In this document: positions 8,381 through 16,050 of the stretch, piece after piece | Layout of the letters: each line of letters starts with the position of its first letter | Numbering within the stretch: position 1 is the first letter of the stretch | DNA from: SAR86 cluster bacterium | GTDB lineage: Bacteria; Pseudomonadota; Gammaproteobacteria; Magnimaribacterales; D2472 | Assembly (NCBI GenBank): GCA_023703615.1 | Contig: CP097971.1 | Span: 790,315 to 854,314, forward strand | Length of the DNA: 64,000 bases | Reading direction: 5' to 3' | Program-made: the position numbers and the translations under genes | The notes under the pieces: model-generated | The model's input: only the letters and a program-made list of their open reading frames with translations | Databases searched by the model: none | Told to the model about the DNA's origin: nothing

Positions 8381-9664
8381 CTATCTTATCTTTGTCAGTC
8401 GTTTTTTGAGAATGTTTAATTCAAGATTTTTTGGAGAACCTAGTGAATAATTTTTAGATTTAACTGTGTTAATTTTTTTGTCAACTGGATTATTTTTTAC
8501 AAGATCATATGCATCTCTAAAAGACATACCGGTAGCAACATATTCGTATACTTTATCAGTCATCATCATATCCTCATTGATGTATTTGCTTGAATTTGTT
8601 TTATTTACTTTAATTGATTTAAGAATATCTGGAATTATAGATAATGTTTGAAAACATATAATAAAAGAAGAAACTAAACTTCTTTTGGTGAGTTGAAGAT
8701 CTCTGTGATAACCACTTGGTAATGATAATAGGTTTTCTAATTCAGAGGATAAACCTGCAAGAATTGAATAGTTAGCTCTAATTATCTCTATAACATCAGG
8801 GTTACTTTTATTTGGCATTATTGATGATCCAGTTGAATATTTATTATCAATTGACAATAAATTAAACTCTTGAGACAAAAACAAACTCATATCCCATGCA
8901 AATTTTCTCAAATCAAGCATAGGTTGTTTAAGAGTATTTATTATTTGCATTTCATATTTACCTCTACTATTTTGAGCATAGAGACTATTTATTTGTATTC
9001 GATTGAAACCTAAATCTTTAGTGGTCTTTTTTCTATCAAGTGGCAAGGCGACACCATATCCAGCTGCAGTACCAAGCGGATTTGAATCAATCCAATCAAT
9101 TGTTTTAATTATTAAATCAATATTATCAATGAAAGATTCAGCGAATGATGCAAACCATAAGCCCCACGAGGATGGCATAGCTCTTTGAATGTGCGTATAT
9201 CCTGGCATTGGAATTTTTTCATGTTTAAATGCTAGTGTTAAAAACTTACTTGCAATTAATTTATTTTGATTTTTAATATTAATTAATTGCTCTTTTGCAA
9301 ATAATCTAGTTGCAACTAAAACCTGATCATTTCTGCTTCTACCCGTATGAATTTTTTTCCCAATATCGCCTAATTCCTTTATCAAGAAAATTTCAATCGC
9401 AGAATGACAATCTTCATATTTATTACTTAACTTAAATGAACCATTAATATAATTTAATTTTAATTCTTTAAGTTTTTTTAATATTTTTGACTCTTCACTA
9501 GCCTTCAGTATATCAATTGACCTTAAAGACTTTACATGCGCAATTGTTCCATCAATGTCATGAACAAATATATATTTATCAAGCTCTATATCATCAGATG
9601 ATAAGAATAAATCTATTTCTTTTGATGATTTAATATTTTTTGTGTTCCATATCTTCTTATTCAT
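8381..9664 (-). CDS. argH: Argininosuccinate lyase
   Basis: This enzyme cleaves argininosuccinate to arginine and fumarate, the last step of arginine synthesis. It has 427 residues (E. coli about 457). Family motifs are HTGRSRNDQV (106-115), GYTHIQRA (155-162) and the signature GSSIMPNKSNPD (279-290), where the catalytic serine loop is intact although N and S replace the usual Q and K. It overlaps argC by 8 bp and is followed by the MFS gene, so it is translated as part of the operon. The enzyme is short at the C-terminus but looks functional. Confidence 0.93.
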   Translation of the reverse strand: MNKKIWNTKNIKSSKEIDLFLSSDDIELDKYIFVHDIDGTIAHVKSLRSIDILKASEESKILKKLKELKLNYINGSFKLSNKYEDCHSAIEIFLIKELGDIGKKIHTGRSRNDQVLVATRLFAKEQLINIKNQNKLIASKFLTLAFKHEKIPMPGYTHIQRAMPSSWGLWFASFAESFIDNIDLIIKTIDWIDSNPLGTAAGYGVALPLDRKKTTKDLGFNRIQINSLYAQNSRGKYEMQIINTLKQPMLDLRKFAWDMSLFLSQEFNLLSIDNKYSTGSSIMPNKSNPDVIEIIRANYSILAGLSSELENLLSLPSGYHRDLQLTKRSLVSSFIICFQTLSIIPDILKSIKVNKTNSSKYINEDMMMTDKVYEYVATGMSFRDAYDLVKNNPVDKKINTVKSKNYSLGSPKNLELNILKKRLTKIR

Positions 9665-10595
9665 AGTTAACTCCTGTTAAATCATCAAAACCACAAGCAG
9701 CATTTATATTTTGAATAACCTGAGTTGCTGCTCCTTTAAGAAGATTGTCTAAAGTGCAACATAGTGTCAAATGTTGTTTATTTTCATCAAGGGAGAACCC
9801 GCCTATTTCAACAGTATGAGTATTTATAATTTCATTGATCATTGGAATATCTTTTTTAATATTAATTAACTTAGAATTTTCATAAAAATTTTTATACATG
9901 TTAAAAATATTTTCTACGCTGTTTTTCTTCTTTAATTTTAATTTTGATGTTACTAATATACCCCTAAAAAAACTTGCTACATGGGGAGAAAAATGGATCT
10001 GTTTATAAAGATTCATTCTGACTTCATTCTCATGAGCATGTCCAGATAGTGAGTATGGAATTAGGTTATTTTCCAGTTTTGATTGATTATTTCTTGAATT
10101 AGGAGTTGCTCCCGCCCCACTATAGCCAGAAATACCAATAGAATTAATATCCCCGTCGACTAAATCCATAATAGGTGCTATTGATAATTGCATTGCAGTT
10201 GCATAACAACCAGGATTGCTAATGGTTTTTGAACCATTATATTTTCTTAATTCAGGCAGTCTATAATGCCAAGCATTGTCTGTTCTAAAGTCAGAGCTTA
10301 TATCAATAAAAATAATTTGATTATTTATTTTATTAATGATATCAAAATATGATTTAGCTTTACCATTGGGCATTGCTAGGATAACTACATCTACACCATC
10401 TATATTCATTTCGGATTTTTTTAACGGGGAAAATTTTAAGTCTTTATTACAAGAATTTTTTACTTGCGCACCTGCATTAGAACTTGAAAACACTTTAGTA
10501 AGATTTAAGTTTGGGTGATTATCTAAAATAGATATTATTTCTTGGCCCACATACCCTCTGCCACCAAGCATTGCAATATTTAATTTATTTTTCAT
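9657..10595 (-). CDS. argC: N-acetyl-gamma-glutamyl-phosphate reductase
   Basis: This enzyme reduces N-acetylglutamyl phosphate to the semialdehyde with NADPH. It has 312 residues. The nucleotide-binding GGRGYVGQE (11-19) and the active-site SNPGCYATA with Cys130 are clear, and the conserved LPEL and SGYSGAG follow. It overlaps the upstream argB/A fusion by 11 bp and the downstream argH by 8 bp, so translation is probably coupled. Confidence 0.93.
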   Translation of the reverse strand: MKNKLNIAMLGGRGYVGQEIISILDNHPNLNLTKVFSSSNAGAQVKNSCNKDLKFSPLKKSEMNIDGVDVVILAMPNGKAKSYFDIINKINNQIIFIDISSDFRTDNAWHYRLPELRKYNGSKTISNPGCYATAMQLSIAPIMDLVDGDINSIGISGYSGAGATPNSRNNQSKLENNLIPYSLSGHAHENEVRMNLYKQIHFSPHVASFFRGILVTSKLKLKKKNSVENIFNMYKNFYENSKLINIKKDIPMINEIINTHTVEIGGFSLDENKQHLTLCCTLDNLLKGAATQVIQNINAACGFDDLTGVNYE

Positions 10596-11895
10596 AATTT
10601 ATAGTAGCTGGTTTACTAGAGGCAGATTCAATGCATTTTGTTAATTCTTTTAAATCACTTATTCCAATCCAAAAAATATTCCAATCCTCATATCTTTGAA
10701 AACCATCACATACTTGCATGTAAAATTTGTTTATAGAATTATTTGGCCTTGATCTCCAGAATACCTTTGAATGATCAACTAACATTCTTTTCCAAATTGC
10801 ATTACCTAATCCTTCTCCTCTAGCTTTATCAATAACTGCGAATTTGTCCATATAAGGTATGGAATCTTCAAAAGTCATCACAATAGCAGCTCTTTTGCAT
10901 GAACTTAAATAATATTCTTTATTCTCGTTATCAAAATAATTACTTACGAGCTTTCCATTAAAGGATTTTTCAAGAACTAACTGCAATGACCTTTGTTCTT
11001 CATGATCTAAAATATCTTTTTTATTTATTTCGTGTCCAGATTTAATTAAAGTTCCAAAACCTGCATCTGTGAATAACTCTTTATTGAGATTAATTGGCTT
11101 TGTAATAGATATCGAACTACTGGTTGGTAATATATTTAATAAAAGTTTTATTTGTTCTAACTTTAATTTCATGCCTGAGTGAAGCCAATCTTTTGTCATC
11201 AATTTATCATAATCATCCTTAATATTTATCGTAGAAATCAATTGGTCTTGTTCATCTAAAATTCCGCCGGTTTCACTCAAGAAAATAATTTTATCTGGTG
11301 AAATTTCCTTTGCTATAGCTATAGTCGCGTTATCAGCATTAATATTTACAAATTCACCCTCTTCTGTTGCTCCAAGTGGAGATATTACAGGTATAGACTG
11401 AGTTGATAAAATATTTTTTAGCTCTTCGGAATTAGTTTCTACTATTTCACCAACATGCCCAAGATCTTTATCTTTAATTTTACATGTAAAGATGCCCTGG
11501 TTTATAGGAGTGGCATTTACTCCATTTGCTTCAAGCGATTTACATAGTTGATTATTAGTTTCATCAAATACCCTTATAGCAATTTTAAGCACTTCGTCAG
11601 TGGTTATTCTTTGTCCATTTTTAAATGAAAACTTAACTTTTGACTCCTCAAGCTTTTTGGATAGCATTGGCCCTGCGCCATGAACAATAATTGGTCTTAG
11701 GCCAACTTCGTTTAAAAAAAGTAATGAGGAAACTAAACTTTCCAAATCATCTCTTATAATTGCGCCACCAACTTTAATAACCGCAAACCTGTAATCATCT
11801 GATGAAAACCTTTCAAGATATTTTCTTATTTCCTTTTCACTACTCATTCCACCCAATAACTTAAGGACTGTTTCTTTAGTAAATGCCTTATCCAT
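10585..11895 (-). CDS. Bifunctional N-acetylglutamate kinase / N-acetylglutamate synthase
   Basis: This 436-residue protein has an amino-acid kinase domain (about 30-290) with FAVIKVGGAII, IIVHGAGPML and NINADNATIAIA. It is followed by a C-terminal acetyltransferase domain of the DUF619/NAT type (about 300-430) with IPYMDKFAVID and GEGLGNAIWKRM. This is the plan of the NAGS-K enzymes described in Xanthomonas and related to vertebrate NAGS. Here one polypeptide is predicted to acetylate glutamate and phosphorylate the product, the first two steps of the pathway. It lies 2 bp after argG and overlaps argC, so no separate argA or argB is needed in the operon. Which activities remain needs assay; the two domains are clear. 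Confidence 0.85.
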   Translation of the reverse strand: MDKAFTKETVLKLLGGMSSEKEIRKYLERFSSDDYRFAVIKVGGAIIRDDLESLVSSLLFLNEVGLRPIIVHGAGPMLSKKLEESKVKFSFKNGQRITTDEVLKIAIRVFDETNNQLCKSLEANGVNATPINQGIFTCKIKDKDLGHVGEIVETNSEELKNILSTQSIPVISPLGATEEGEFVNINADNATIAIAKEISPDKIIFLSETGGILDEQDQLISTINIKDDYDKLMTKDWLHSGMKLKLEQIKLLLNILPTSSSISITKPINLNKELFTDAGFGTLIKSGHEINKKDILDHEEQRSLQLVLEKSFNGKLVSNYFDNENKEYYLSSCKRAAIVMTFEDSIPYMDKFAVIDKARGEGLGNAIWKRMLVDHSKVFWRSRPNNSINKFYMQVCDGFQRYEDWNIFWIGISDLKELTKCIESASSKPATINYEK

Positions 11896-11897
11896 AA

Positions 11898-13088
11898 TTA
11901 TTTTTTATTAACACTTGTCCAAGTTGCAGTGCTTTGACCAAGCAATTTAATGAAACCTTGTGATTCTTCAACCCCCCAAGATGCGGATTGTGCATATATT
12001 GCTTCGTTGCTGATAAGTATTTTTTTTGCGTCTACGGAAATAGCGTCCACTCTGCCAGAACTCAATGTTAAAGTTACTTGTCCATTTACTGATTTTTGAA
12101 TATCCTCTAAAAAAGTCTCTAAATTTCTTGTTAGGGGATCAAAGTAAAATCCACCATATACCAATTCAACCCACTTCTTACCTATTATTGGCTTAAAAAA
12201 GTTTTGCTTATCAGTAAAAACTGCCTCCTCAAGTGCTCTGTGAGCTCTTTGAAGGATAGTTATGCCAGGTGCTTCGAATATAAATCTTCCTTTAATGCCG
12301 ATGATAGTATCGCTTGCAAAGATTTCTCTTCCAATACCATATTTTCCACCAATTCCATTTAGTTTTTTTAACAAATCAGGGCCTTTAATTGATTTATTGT
12401 TTAATTTCTTAGCTACTCCATTTTTAAAATCAATTGTAATTTTTTTACTTTTTTTAGGATAATTTTCTGGAGTTGAGCATATGATATAGCTTTCATTTGA
12501 TGGTTTCTTCCATTGGTCAATTTCTGAACCAGATATAGTAGCTCCCATGAGATTTTCATTAACACTATATTTTGAACTAAGTGATGAAATTTTATATCCT
12601 CTTTCTTTTAAGAAATCTTCTTCGTAGCCCCTTACATTAGAAATTTTATTTTGAATCTCTCTTATTGGAGTTATCGTATTAAATTTACCAAAAGACTGAA
12701 TAGATAAATCAAATCTTACTTGATCATTACCCATTCCAGTGCATCCATGAGAGATATAATTAGTTTTCAATTTTTTGCATAATTTGATCGCCTCTTTCAC
12801 TATTAGATATCTGTCAGAACATAAAGCAGGATATTTGTCTTGATAGGATGCCCCAGACCAGATAAGTGGTTTAATAATTTCATCCCACAGTTGAACATCA
12901 ACATTTGTATTAATATGTTTTTTTGCACCTAGCTCAATTGCTCTTTTTGAAATTTTATTTTCTTCAGATTTTGATATACCACCTGTGTTAACAAAAATTG
13001 TATGCACCTCAAAATTCTTTTCAATTAAATAAGGTACACAAAAACTTGTATCAAGACCGCCTGAAAATGCTAATACTATTTTTTTCAT
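11898..13088 (-). CDS. argG: Argininosuccinate synthase
   Basis: This enzyme joins citrulline and aspartate with ATP. It has 396 residues with the PP-loop SGGLDTS at 9-15, followed by the family segments SHGCTGMGNDQVRF and the SSKYSVNENLMG region. The start overlaps the end of the carbamoyltransferase gene by 4 bp (ATGA), so the two are translationally coupled. In an acetylornithine pathway its substrate citrulline must be released from acetylcitrulline by a deacetylase not found in this window. Confidence 0.94.
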   Translation of the reverse strand: MKKIVLAFSGGLDTSFCVPYLIEKNFEVHTIFVNTGGISKSEENKISKRAIELGAKKHINTNVDVQLWDEIIKPLIWSGASYQDKYPALCSDRYLIVKEAIKLCKKLKTNYISHGCTGMGNDQVRFDLSIQSFGKFNTITPIREIQNKISNVRGYEEDFLKERGYKISSLSSKYSVNENLMGATISGSEIDQWKKPSNESYIICSTPENYPKKSKKITIDFKNGVAKKLNNKSIKGPDLLKKLNGIGGKYGIGREIFASDTIIGIKGRFIFEAPGITILQRAHRALEEAVFTDKQNFFKPIIGKKWVELVYGGFYFDPLTRNLETFLEDIQKSVNGQVTLTLSSGRVDAISVDAKKILISNEAIYAQSASWGVEESQGFIKLLGQSTATWTSVNKK

Positions 13089-14089
13089 AATTTTTTTCCA
13101 ATTAATTTGGTTAATAATGACTTTTGAACATGTTTTCTATTTTGTGCTTCTTGAATTGCGACACAATAGTTAGAATCCATTACCTCATCAGTTGCTTTTA
13201 TATTTCTTCTTAATGGAAGACAATGACTGAATAAAGCTTTATTTGTATGATCCATTTTTTCCTGATCAACAATAAAATGCTTATATTTATCTCTTATTAA
13301 TTTTTCATCCTCAACACTTCCATAGTAGTTTAATGATCCCCAACTTTTTGCATAGACTATATCCGCACCCTCATAAGCTTCTTTAATATCATGATGTATT
13401 GAAAATGATTTTTTATTTTTTTTACAATTTGACTGAGCCTCTGATATGAAGCTCTCATGAAGAATATAGTCTTTATTAGGGCATAAAAGCTTGATGTTCA
13501 TACCAAATTTGCTAGCAACAAGAAGAGAAGAGTTGGCAACAGCAGTATTTAAAGGTTTAGGGTGATAAGTCCATGTAAGGAGATAGTTTTTATTGGATAG
13601 ATCACCTAATTTTTCTTGCATTGTAAGAATATGAGCTAGCTCCTGACAAGGATGTGTAATACTTTCCATGTTTACAACTGGGACTGAAGAATGCTCAGCA
13701 AATGATCTTAAAATAATATCACTAATGTCTTCATCAACATTTTGAAATTTAGGAAAGGCTCTTACAGCAATTAAATCACAATAATCAGATAAAACTTTTG
13801 CAACCTCAATGATATGTTCTTCATTATCACCGTCCATTATAGCGTTTGGTTTAAATTCTATTGGCCAAGCATCCTTTCCAGGATGTAATATCACTGCATA
13901 TCCACCTAACTCATTAATTCCTACTTCAAAACTTGTTCTTGTTCTCATTGATGGATTAAAAAAAAGCAGAGCAACAGACTTATTTTCTAACGTTTTATGA
14001 AATTTTTCCTTTTTCAAAAAGCTAGCATAATCAAGTAGATCTTGAAGTTCATCTTTGGCCCATTCTGACGTTGTAATAAAATTTTTCAT
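13085..14089 (-). CDS. argF': N-acetylornithine carbamoyltransferase (AOTCase)
   Basis: This is predicted to transfer a carbamoyl group to N-acetylornithine, giving N-acetylcitrulline. The 334-residue protein has FFNPSMRTRTSFE (43-55), PGKDAWPIEF, DGDNEEH, ITHPCQELAH and HCLPLRRNIKATD (289-301). These follow the Xanthomonas AOTCase as I remember it, not classical ornithine carbamoyltransferase. Glu90 aligns with Glu92, which selects acetyl over succinyl substrate, and Lys298 with the carboxylated Lys302. It is the first gene of the operon; its ATG follows an intrinsic terminator within the leader. Against a plain OTCase: the DAWPIEF and LTWTYHPKPLNTAVANS segments. Confident on class, less on exact substrate. 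Confidence 0.87.
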   Translation of the reverse strand: MKNFITTSEWAKDELQDLLDYASFLKKEKFHKTLENKSVALLFFNPSMRTRTSFEVGINELGGYAVILHPGKDAWPIEFKPNAIMDGDNEEHIIEVAKVLSDYCDLIAVRAFPKFQNVDEDISDIILRSFAEHSSVPVVNMESITHPCQELAHILTMQEKLGDLSNKNYLLTWTYHPKPLNTAVANSSLLVASKFGMNIKLLCPNKDYILHESFISEAQSNCKKNKKSFSIHHDIKEAYEGADIVYAKSWGSLNYYGSVEDEKLIRDKYKHFIVDQEKMDHTNKALFSHCLPLRRNIKATDEVMDSNYCVAIQEAQNRKHVQKSLLTKLIGKKL

Positions 14090-14097
14090 AGTTTCCT

Positions 14098-14126
14098 AAA
14101 AACAAAAAACCCAGCAAATGCTGGGT
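14098..14126 (-). terminator. Attenuator terminator in arg leader
   Basis: On the minus strand a 7-bp stem (ACCCAGC/GCTGGGT, 4-nt loop, 14109-14126) runs straight into TTTTTTGTTTTT. It lies just before the argF' ATG at 14089 and downstream of a good promoter. It therefore cannot serve the upstream GH16 gene alone and is placed to stop transcription before argF'. Confidence 0.85.
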
Positions 14127-14179
14127 CAAATATACATAACAATGTCCCAGCTTAAATAGCTAAAACCCGTCTGTTATGT
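14120..14179 (-). promoter_or_regulatory. Alternative leader hairpins (pause 1:2 and antiterminator 2:3)
   Basis: Three mutually competing pairings can be drawn on the minus strand. ACATAACA (14172-14179, inside the leader-peptide His-Asn-Arg codons) pairs with TGTTATGT (14134-14141). GCTGGG (14146-14151, right after the peptide stop) pairs with CCCAGC (14120-14125), which is the 5' arm of the terminator. The terminator itself forms if that arm is free. A ribosome stalled at the Arg codons would cover the first element and favour the antiterminator. This is read by eye; no folding energies were computed. Confidence 0.7.
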
Positions 14180-14196
14180 GTTGTAGTTATATTCAT
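14152..14196 (-). CDS. Arginine leader peptide, 14 residues
   Basis: The short frame reads MNITTTHNRRVLAI then TAA. It contains tandem Arg codons AGA CGG at codons 9-10. It begins just inside the predicted transcript start, ends immediately before the antiterminator element, and precedes an intrinsic terminator and argF'. This is the standard arrangement of amino-acid operon leader peptides (trp, his, leu), here with the regulatory residue matching the operon's product. No strong Shine-Dalgarno precedes its ATG, which lies close to the predicted 5' end, so it may be translated from a nearly leaderless start. Function is inferred from position and codon content. Confidence 0.7.
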   Translation of the reverse strand: MNITTTHNRRVLAI

Positions 14197-14204
14197 CGGT
14201 GATA

Positions 14205-14232
14205 ATTATATATAGAAATGCAGTTTTGTAAA
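14205..14232 (-). promoter_or_regulatory. Promoter of the arginine operon
   Basis: A sigma-70 type promoter on the minus strand has TTTACA (14227-14232), a 16-bp spacer and a perfect TATAAT (14205-14210). The -35 box begins 1 bp past the stop codon of the upstream GH16 gene. Predicted start is near 14198, only a few bases before the leader-peptide ATG, giving a leader of roughly 110 nt. Confidence 0.7.
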
Positions 14233-14233
14233 C

Positions 14234-15280
14234 TTATTCAACAAGAAGCTCATACTCAATCCAATCTACTATAAACCTTTGCTGATCAGGATTTTCTTTA
14301 TTTGTGCATAATCTATTCTTACAAAATGCATCATAATCCACCCAATAATCATCATAAATTCCTCCTACAGCTACATTAATAATCATATAGTATGTGGAAT
14401 TAAACGGATAACTAAATTTTTTAAATTCTGGGTGATTACTATCAATTCGAAAATAAGGTTCACTTTCATTGTCTAAATAAAAACTTATCTCATCTTCTAA
14501 CCATTTCAATGTAATAGAATGAAATTTATCAATAAATCTTACTTTTCTAGGAATTAAAGCTTCACCAACAAGTGTTGATTTGTTTGTTGGAGTCTTGCCA
14601 AAGTGCAAAGCTGAACTAGCAATATTTGAAATTCTTCCCCTATGCTCAATTATATCTATTTCACCACCTTGAGGCCATTGCACATCTTTATCAGGCATTA
14701 GCCAAAAAGCTGGCCAAAAACCAATACCTTTTGGTACCTTGAAACAAATAGTTATTTTTGATGGATAAGTAAATGACTTTAAGCTTTTTGTATTGATTCT
14801 CGCTGACGTATAATTAAATCCAAAATATGGTTTTTTTTTGTTATAGATTGGTTGAATTTTCAAATATCCATCTTCAATAAATAAGTTATTAGTTACATTC
14901 TTAATTTTTTCGTTTTCAATTTTTTCTTTCAGAATAAGATTTTCACCAGATACGTCATCTATGTGATGATGTTCATTAAATCTAGTATTTCGTTGAGGTT
15001 TTGTATAGTACTGTAATTCACCATTTCCCCAGCCTGAAATGTATTGTCCATTATAATTAAAACCGTTAGATACTGAGTATTGCCAATTCTCCTTTGAAAG
15101 TGAATCACCATTAAAATCTTCAAACCATGTCAATATGCTCGGATCAGATCTGTTCTTACAGTATGAATTTTTTTCTTGAGCAAAATCATCAGAATTAATA
15201 ATTTTTCTTACTTCGATTGTCTTATTTTCGCTCAATAAAGAAGGGATAATTAAAAGAGATAATAAAATTCTATAATTCAT
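14234..15280 (-). CDS. Exported GH16 beta-glucanase (laminarinase-like)
   Basis: This 348-residue glycoside hydrolase has an N-terminal signal peptide (MNYRILLSLLIIPSLLS). The GH16 catalytic signature is GGEIDIIEHRG, with nucleophile Glu207, Asp209 and acid/base Glu212. Other GH16 segments are FEDFNGDSLSKENWQY near the mature N-terminus, GIGFWPAFWLMP before the active site, and MIINVAVGG near the end. It probably cuts beta-1,3 or mixed-linkage glucans such as algal laminarin in the periplasm or outside. It stands alone between tRNA-Leu and the arginine operon, with no SusCD-like or transport partner beside it. Confidence 0.88.
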   Translation of the reverse strand: MNYRILLSLLIIPSLLSENKTIEVRKIINSDDFAQEKNSYCKNRSDPSILTWFEDFNGDSLSKENWQYSVSNGFNYNGQYISGWGNGELQYYTKPQRNTRFNEHHHIDDVSGENLILKEKIENEKIKNVTNNLFIEDGYLKIQPIYNKKKPYFGFNYTSARINTKSLKSFTYPSKITICFKVPKGIGFWPAFWLMPDKDVQWPQGGEIDIIEHRGRISNIASSALHFGKTPTNKSTLVGEALIPRKVRFIDKFHSITLKWLEDEISFYLDNESEPYFRIDSNHPEFKKFSYPFNSTYYMIINVAVGGIYDDYWVDYDAFCKNRLCTNKENPDQQRFIVDWIEYELLVE

Positions 15281-15293
15281 AAAGCGATAATAT

Positions 15294-15378
15294 TGGTAGG
15301 GATGGAGGGAGTCGAACCCCCACGCCTTGCGGCACTTGGTTCTAAGCCAAGCGTGTCTACCAGTTCCACCACATCCCC
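15294..15378 (-). tRNA. tRNA-Leu (anticodon TAG)
   Basis: This is an 85-nt class II tRNA on the minus strand. Acceptor arms GGGGATG/CATCCCT are followed by A and an encoded CCA at 15294-15296. The anticodon stem CTTGG/CCAAG holds loop CTTAGAA (anticodon TAG), there is a long variable arm (TGCCGCAAGGCGT), and the T loop is TTCGACT. Confidence 0.95.
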
Positions 15379-15388
15379 AGATTGCAGC

Positions 15389-15418
15389 ATTATAAAGCCT
15401 ATTTTTATTTATATGTAA
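15389..15418 (-). promoter_or_regulatory. Promoter of tRNA-Leu
   Basis: On the minus strand TTACAT (15413-15418), an 18-bp spacer and a perfect TATAAT (15389-15394) end 10 bases before the mature tRNA 5' end. The spacing is short, so the primary transcript would begin very near the mature end. Confidence 0.5.
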
Positions 15419-15430
15419 GAAATTTATTAA

Positions 15431-15829
15431 TTACAAATCGTAATTAATTTGATTTTTTCTTTGTCTATACAAGAAAATTAATGCGATAAGAGTTAACAAA
15501 CCTATAAAAAAAGCAATTAAATCATATTGGAATAGGCCCTCATAGAACATCCCAGATAATTTTCCAACTAACATGCAAAAAACTATATATATTAAAACAG
15601 TTCCAAGTTGAACTCTAGATGAAGAGAAAATAAATCTCACCATAATGTAACCGCCGGCAACAAAAATACCAGCTAAAGTACGCACAAAAGTTGCAAGTGG
15701 GGTATTTCTTTCAATTTCACCAAATGGTAAAAAGAAAGATTCTAAATTTGGAAAAAAGATGGTGTATAAGCCGCATACAATTGAAAATATACCGACAATA
15801 ACTAAATATGACTTGAAAATAAAACTCAT
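15431..15829 (-). CDS. Small four-helix membrane protein, DUF4345-like
   Basis: This 132-residue protein is predicted to have four transmembrane helices. I chose the Met at 15829 over an upstream Met at 15886: it follows a strong GGGGG ribosome site and forms an ATGA overlap with the stop of the upstream small gene, while the longer form begins with a polar, improbable extension. RTLAGIFVAGGYIMVRF and its overall plan resemble the protein at 6086-6514. Function unknown. It is likely co-translated with the 70-residue membrane protein upstream. Confidence 0.65.
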   Translation of the reverse strand: MSFIFKSYLVIVGIFSIVCGLYTIFFPNLESFFLPFGEIERNTPLATFVRTLAGIFVAGGYIMVRFIFSSSRVQLGTVLIYIVFCMLVGKLSGMFYEGLFQYDLIAFFIGLLTLIALIFLYRQRKNQINYDL

Positions 15830-16038
15830 AAAACCCCCAACATGTACAAAGCAATGAGAAAACTTATGGTCCCTACAACTATCCATATGTACATCTCTTT
15901 AAAATTATTAAACTTATATGAATTTATTGCAAGAAAACAGCAAAATATTGGAGCCAATACAATAATGCCATAGCCAATTAATATTGCTAAAGGGATGAAA
16001 GCTAGCAATAGAAATACTTGTAAAAATTTCTTATTCAT
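15826..16038 (-). CDS. Small membrane protein, 70 residues
   Basis: This is an unrecognised protein with two predicted transmembrane helices (about residues 5-40, long and possibly bent, and 50-68). Its stop codon overlaps the start of the next gene (ATGA), and it begins 12 bp after the coiled-coil gene ends, so the three genes at 15431-16689 look like one operon. Coding is supported by the overlap and hydrophobic pattern, not by homology. Confidence 0.55.
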   Translation of the reverse strand: MNKKFLQVFLLLAFIPLAILIGYGIIVLAPIFCCFLAINSYKFNNFKEMYIWIVVGTISFLIALYMLGVL

Positions 16039-16050
16039 TAATCTTTATCT

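Noticed and set aside
13085-14089. Annotation as ordinary ornithine carbamoyltransferase (argF)
   Set aside because: The sequence matches AOTCase segments and residues (Glu90, Lys298, DAWPIEF) that OTCases lack.
14109-14126. Reading the arg leader hairpin only as the terminator of the GH16 gene
   Set aside because: A good promoter, an Arg-coded leader peptide and a competing hairpin lie between the GH16 stop and the terminator, so it belongs to the arg leader; it may still also stop GH16 transcripts.
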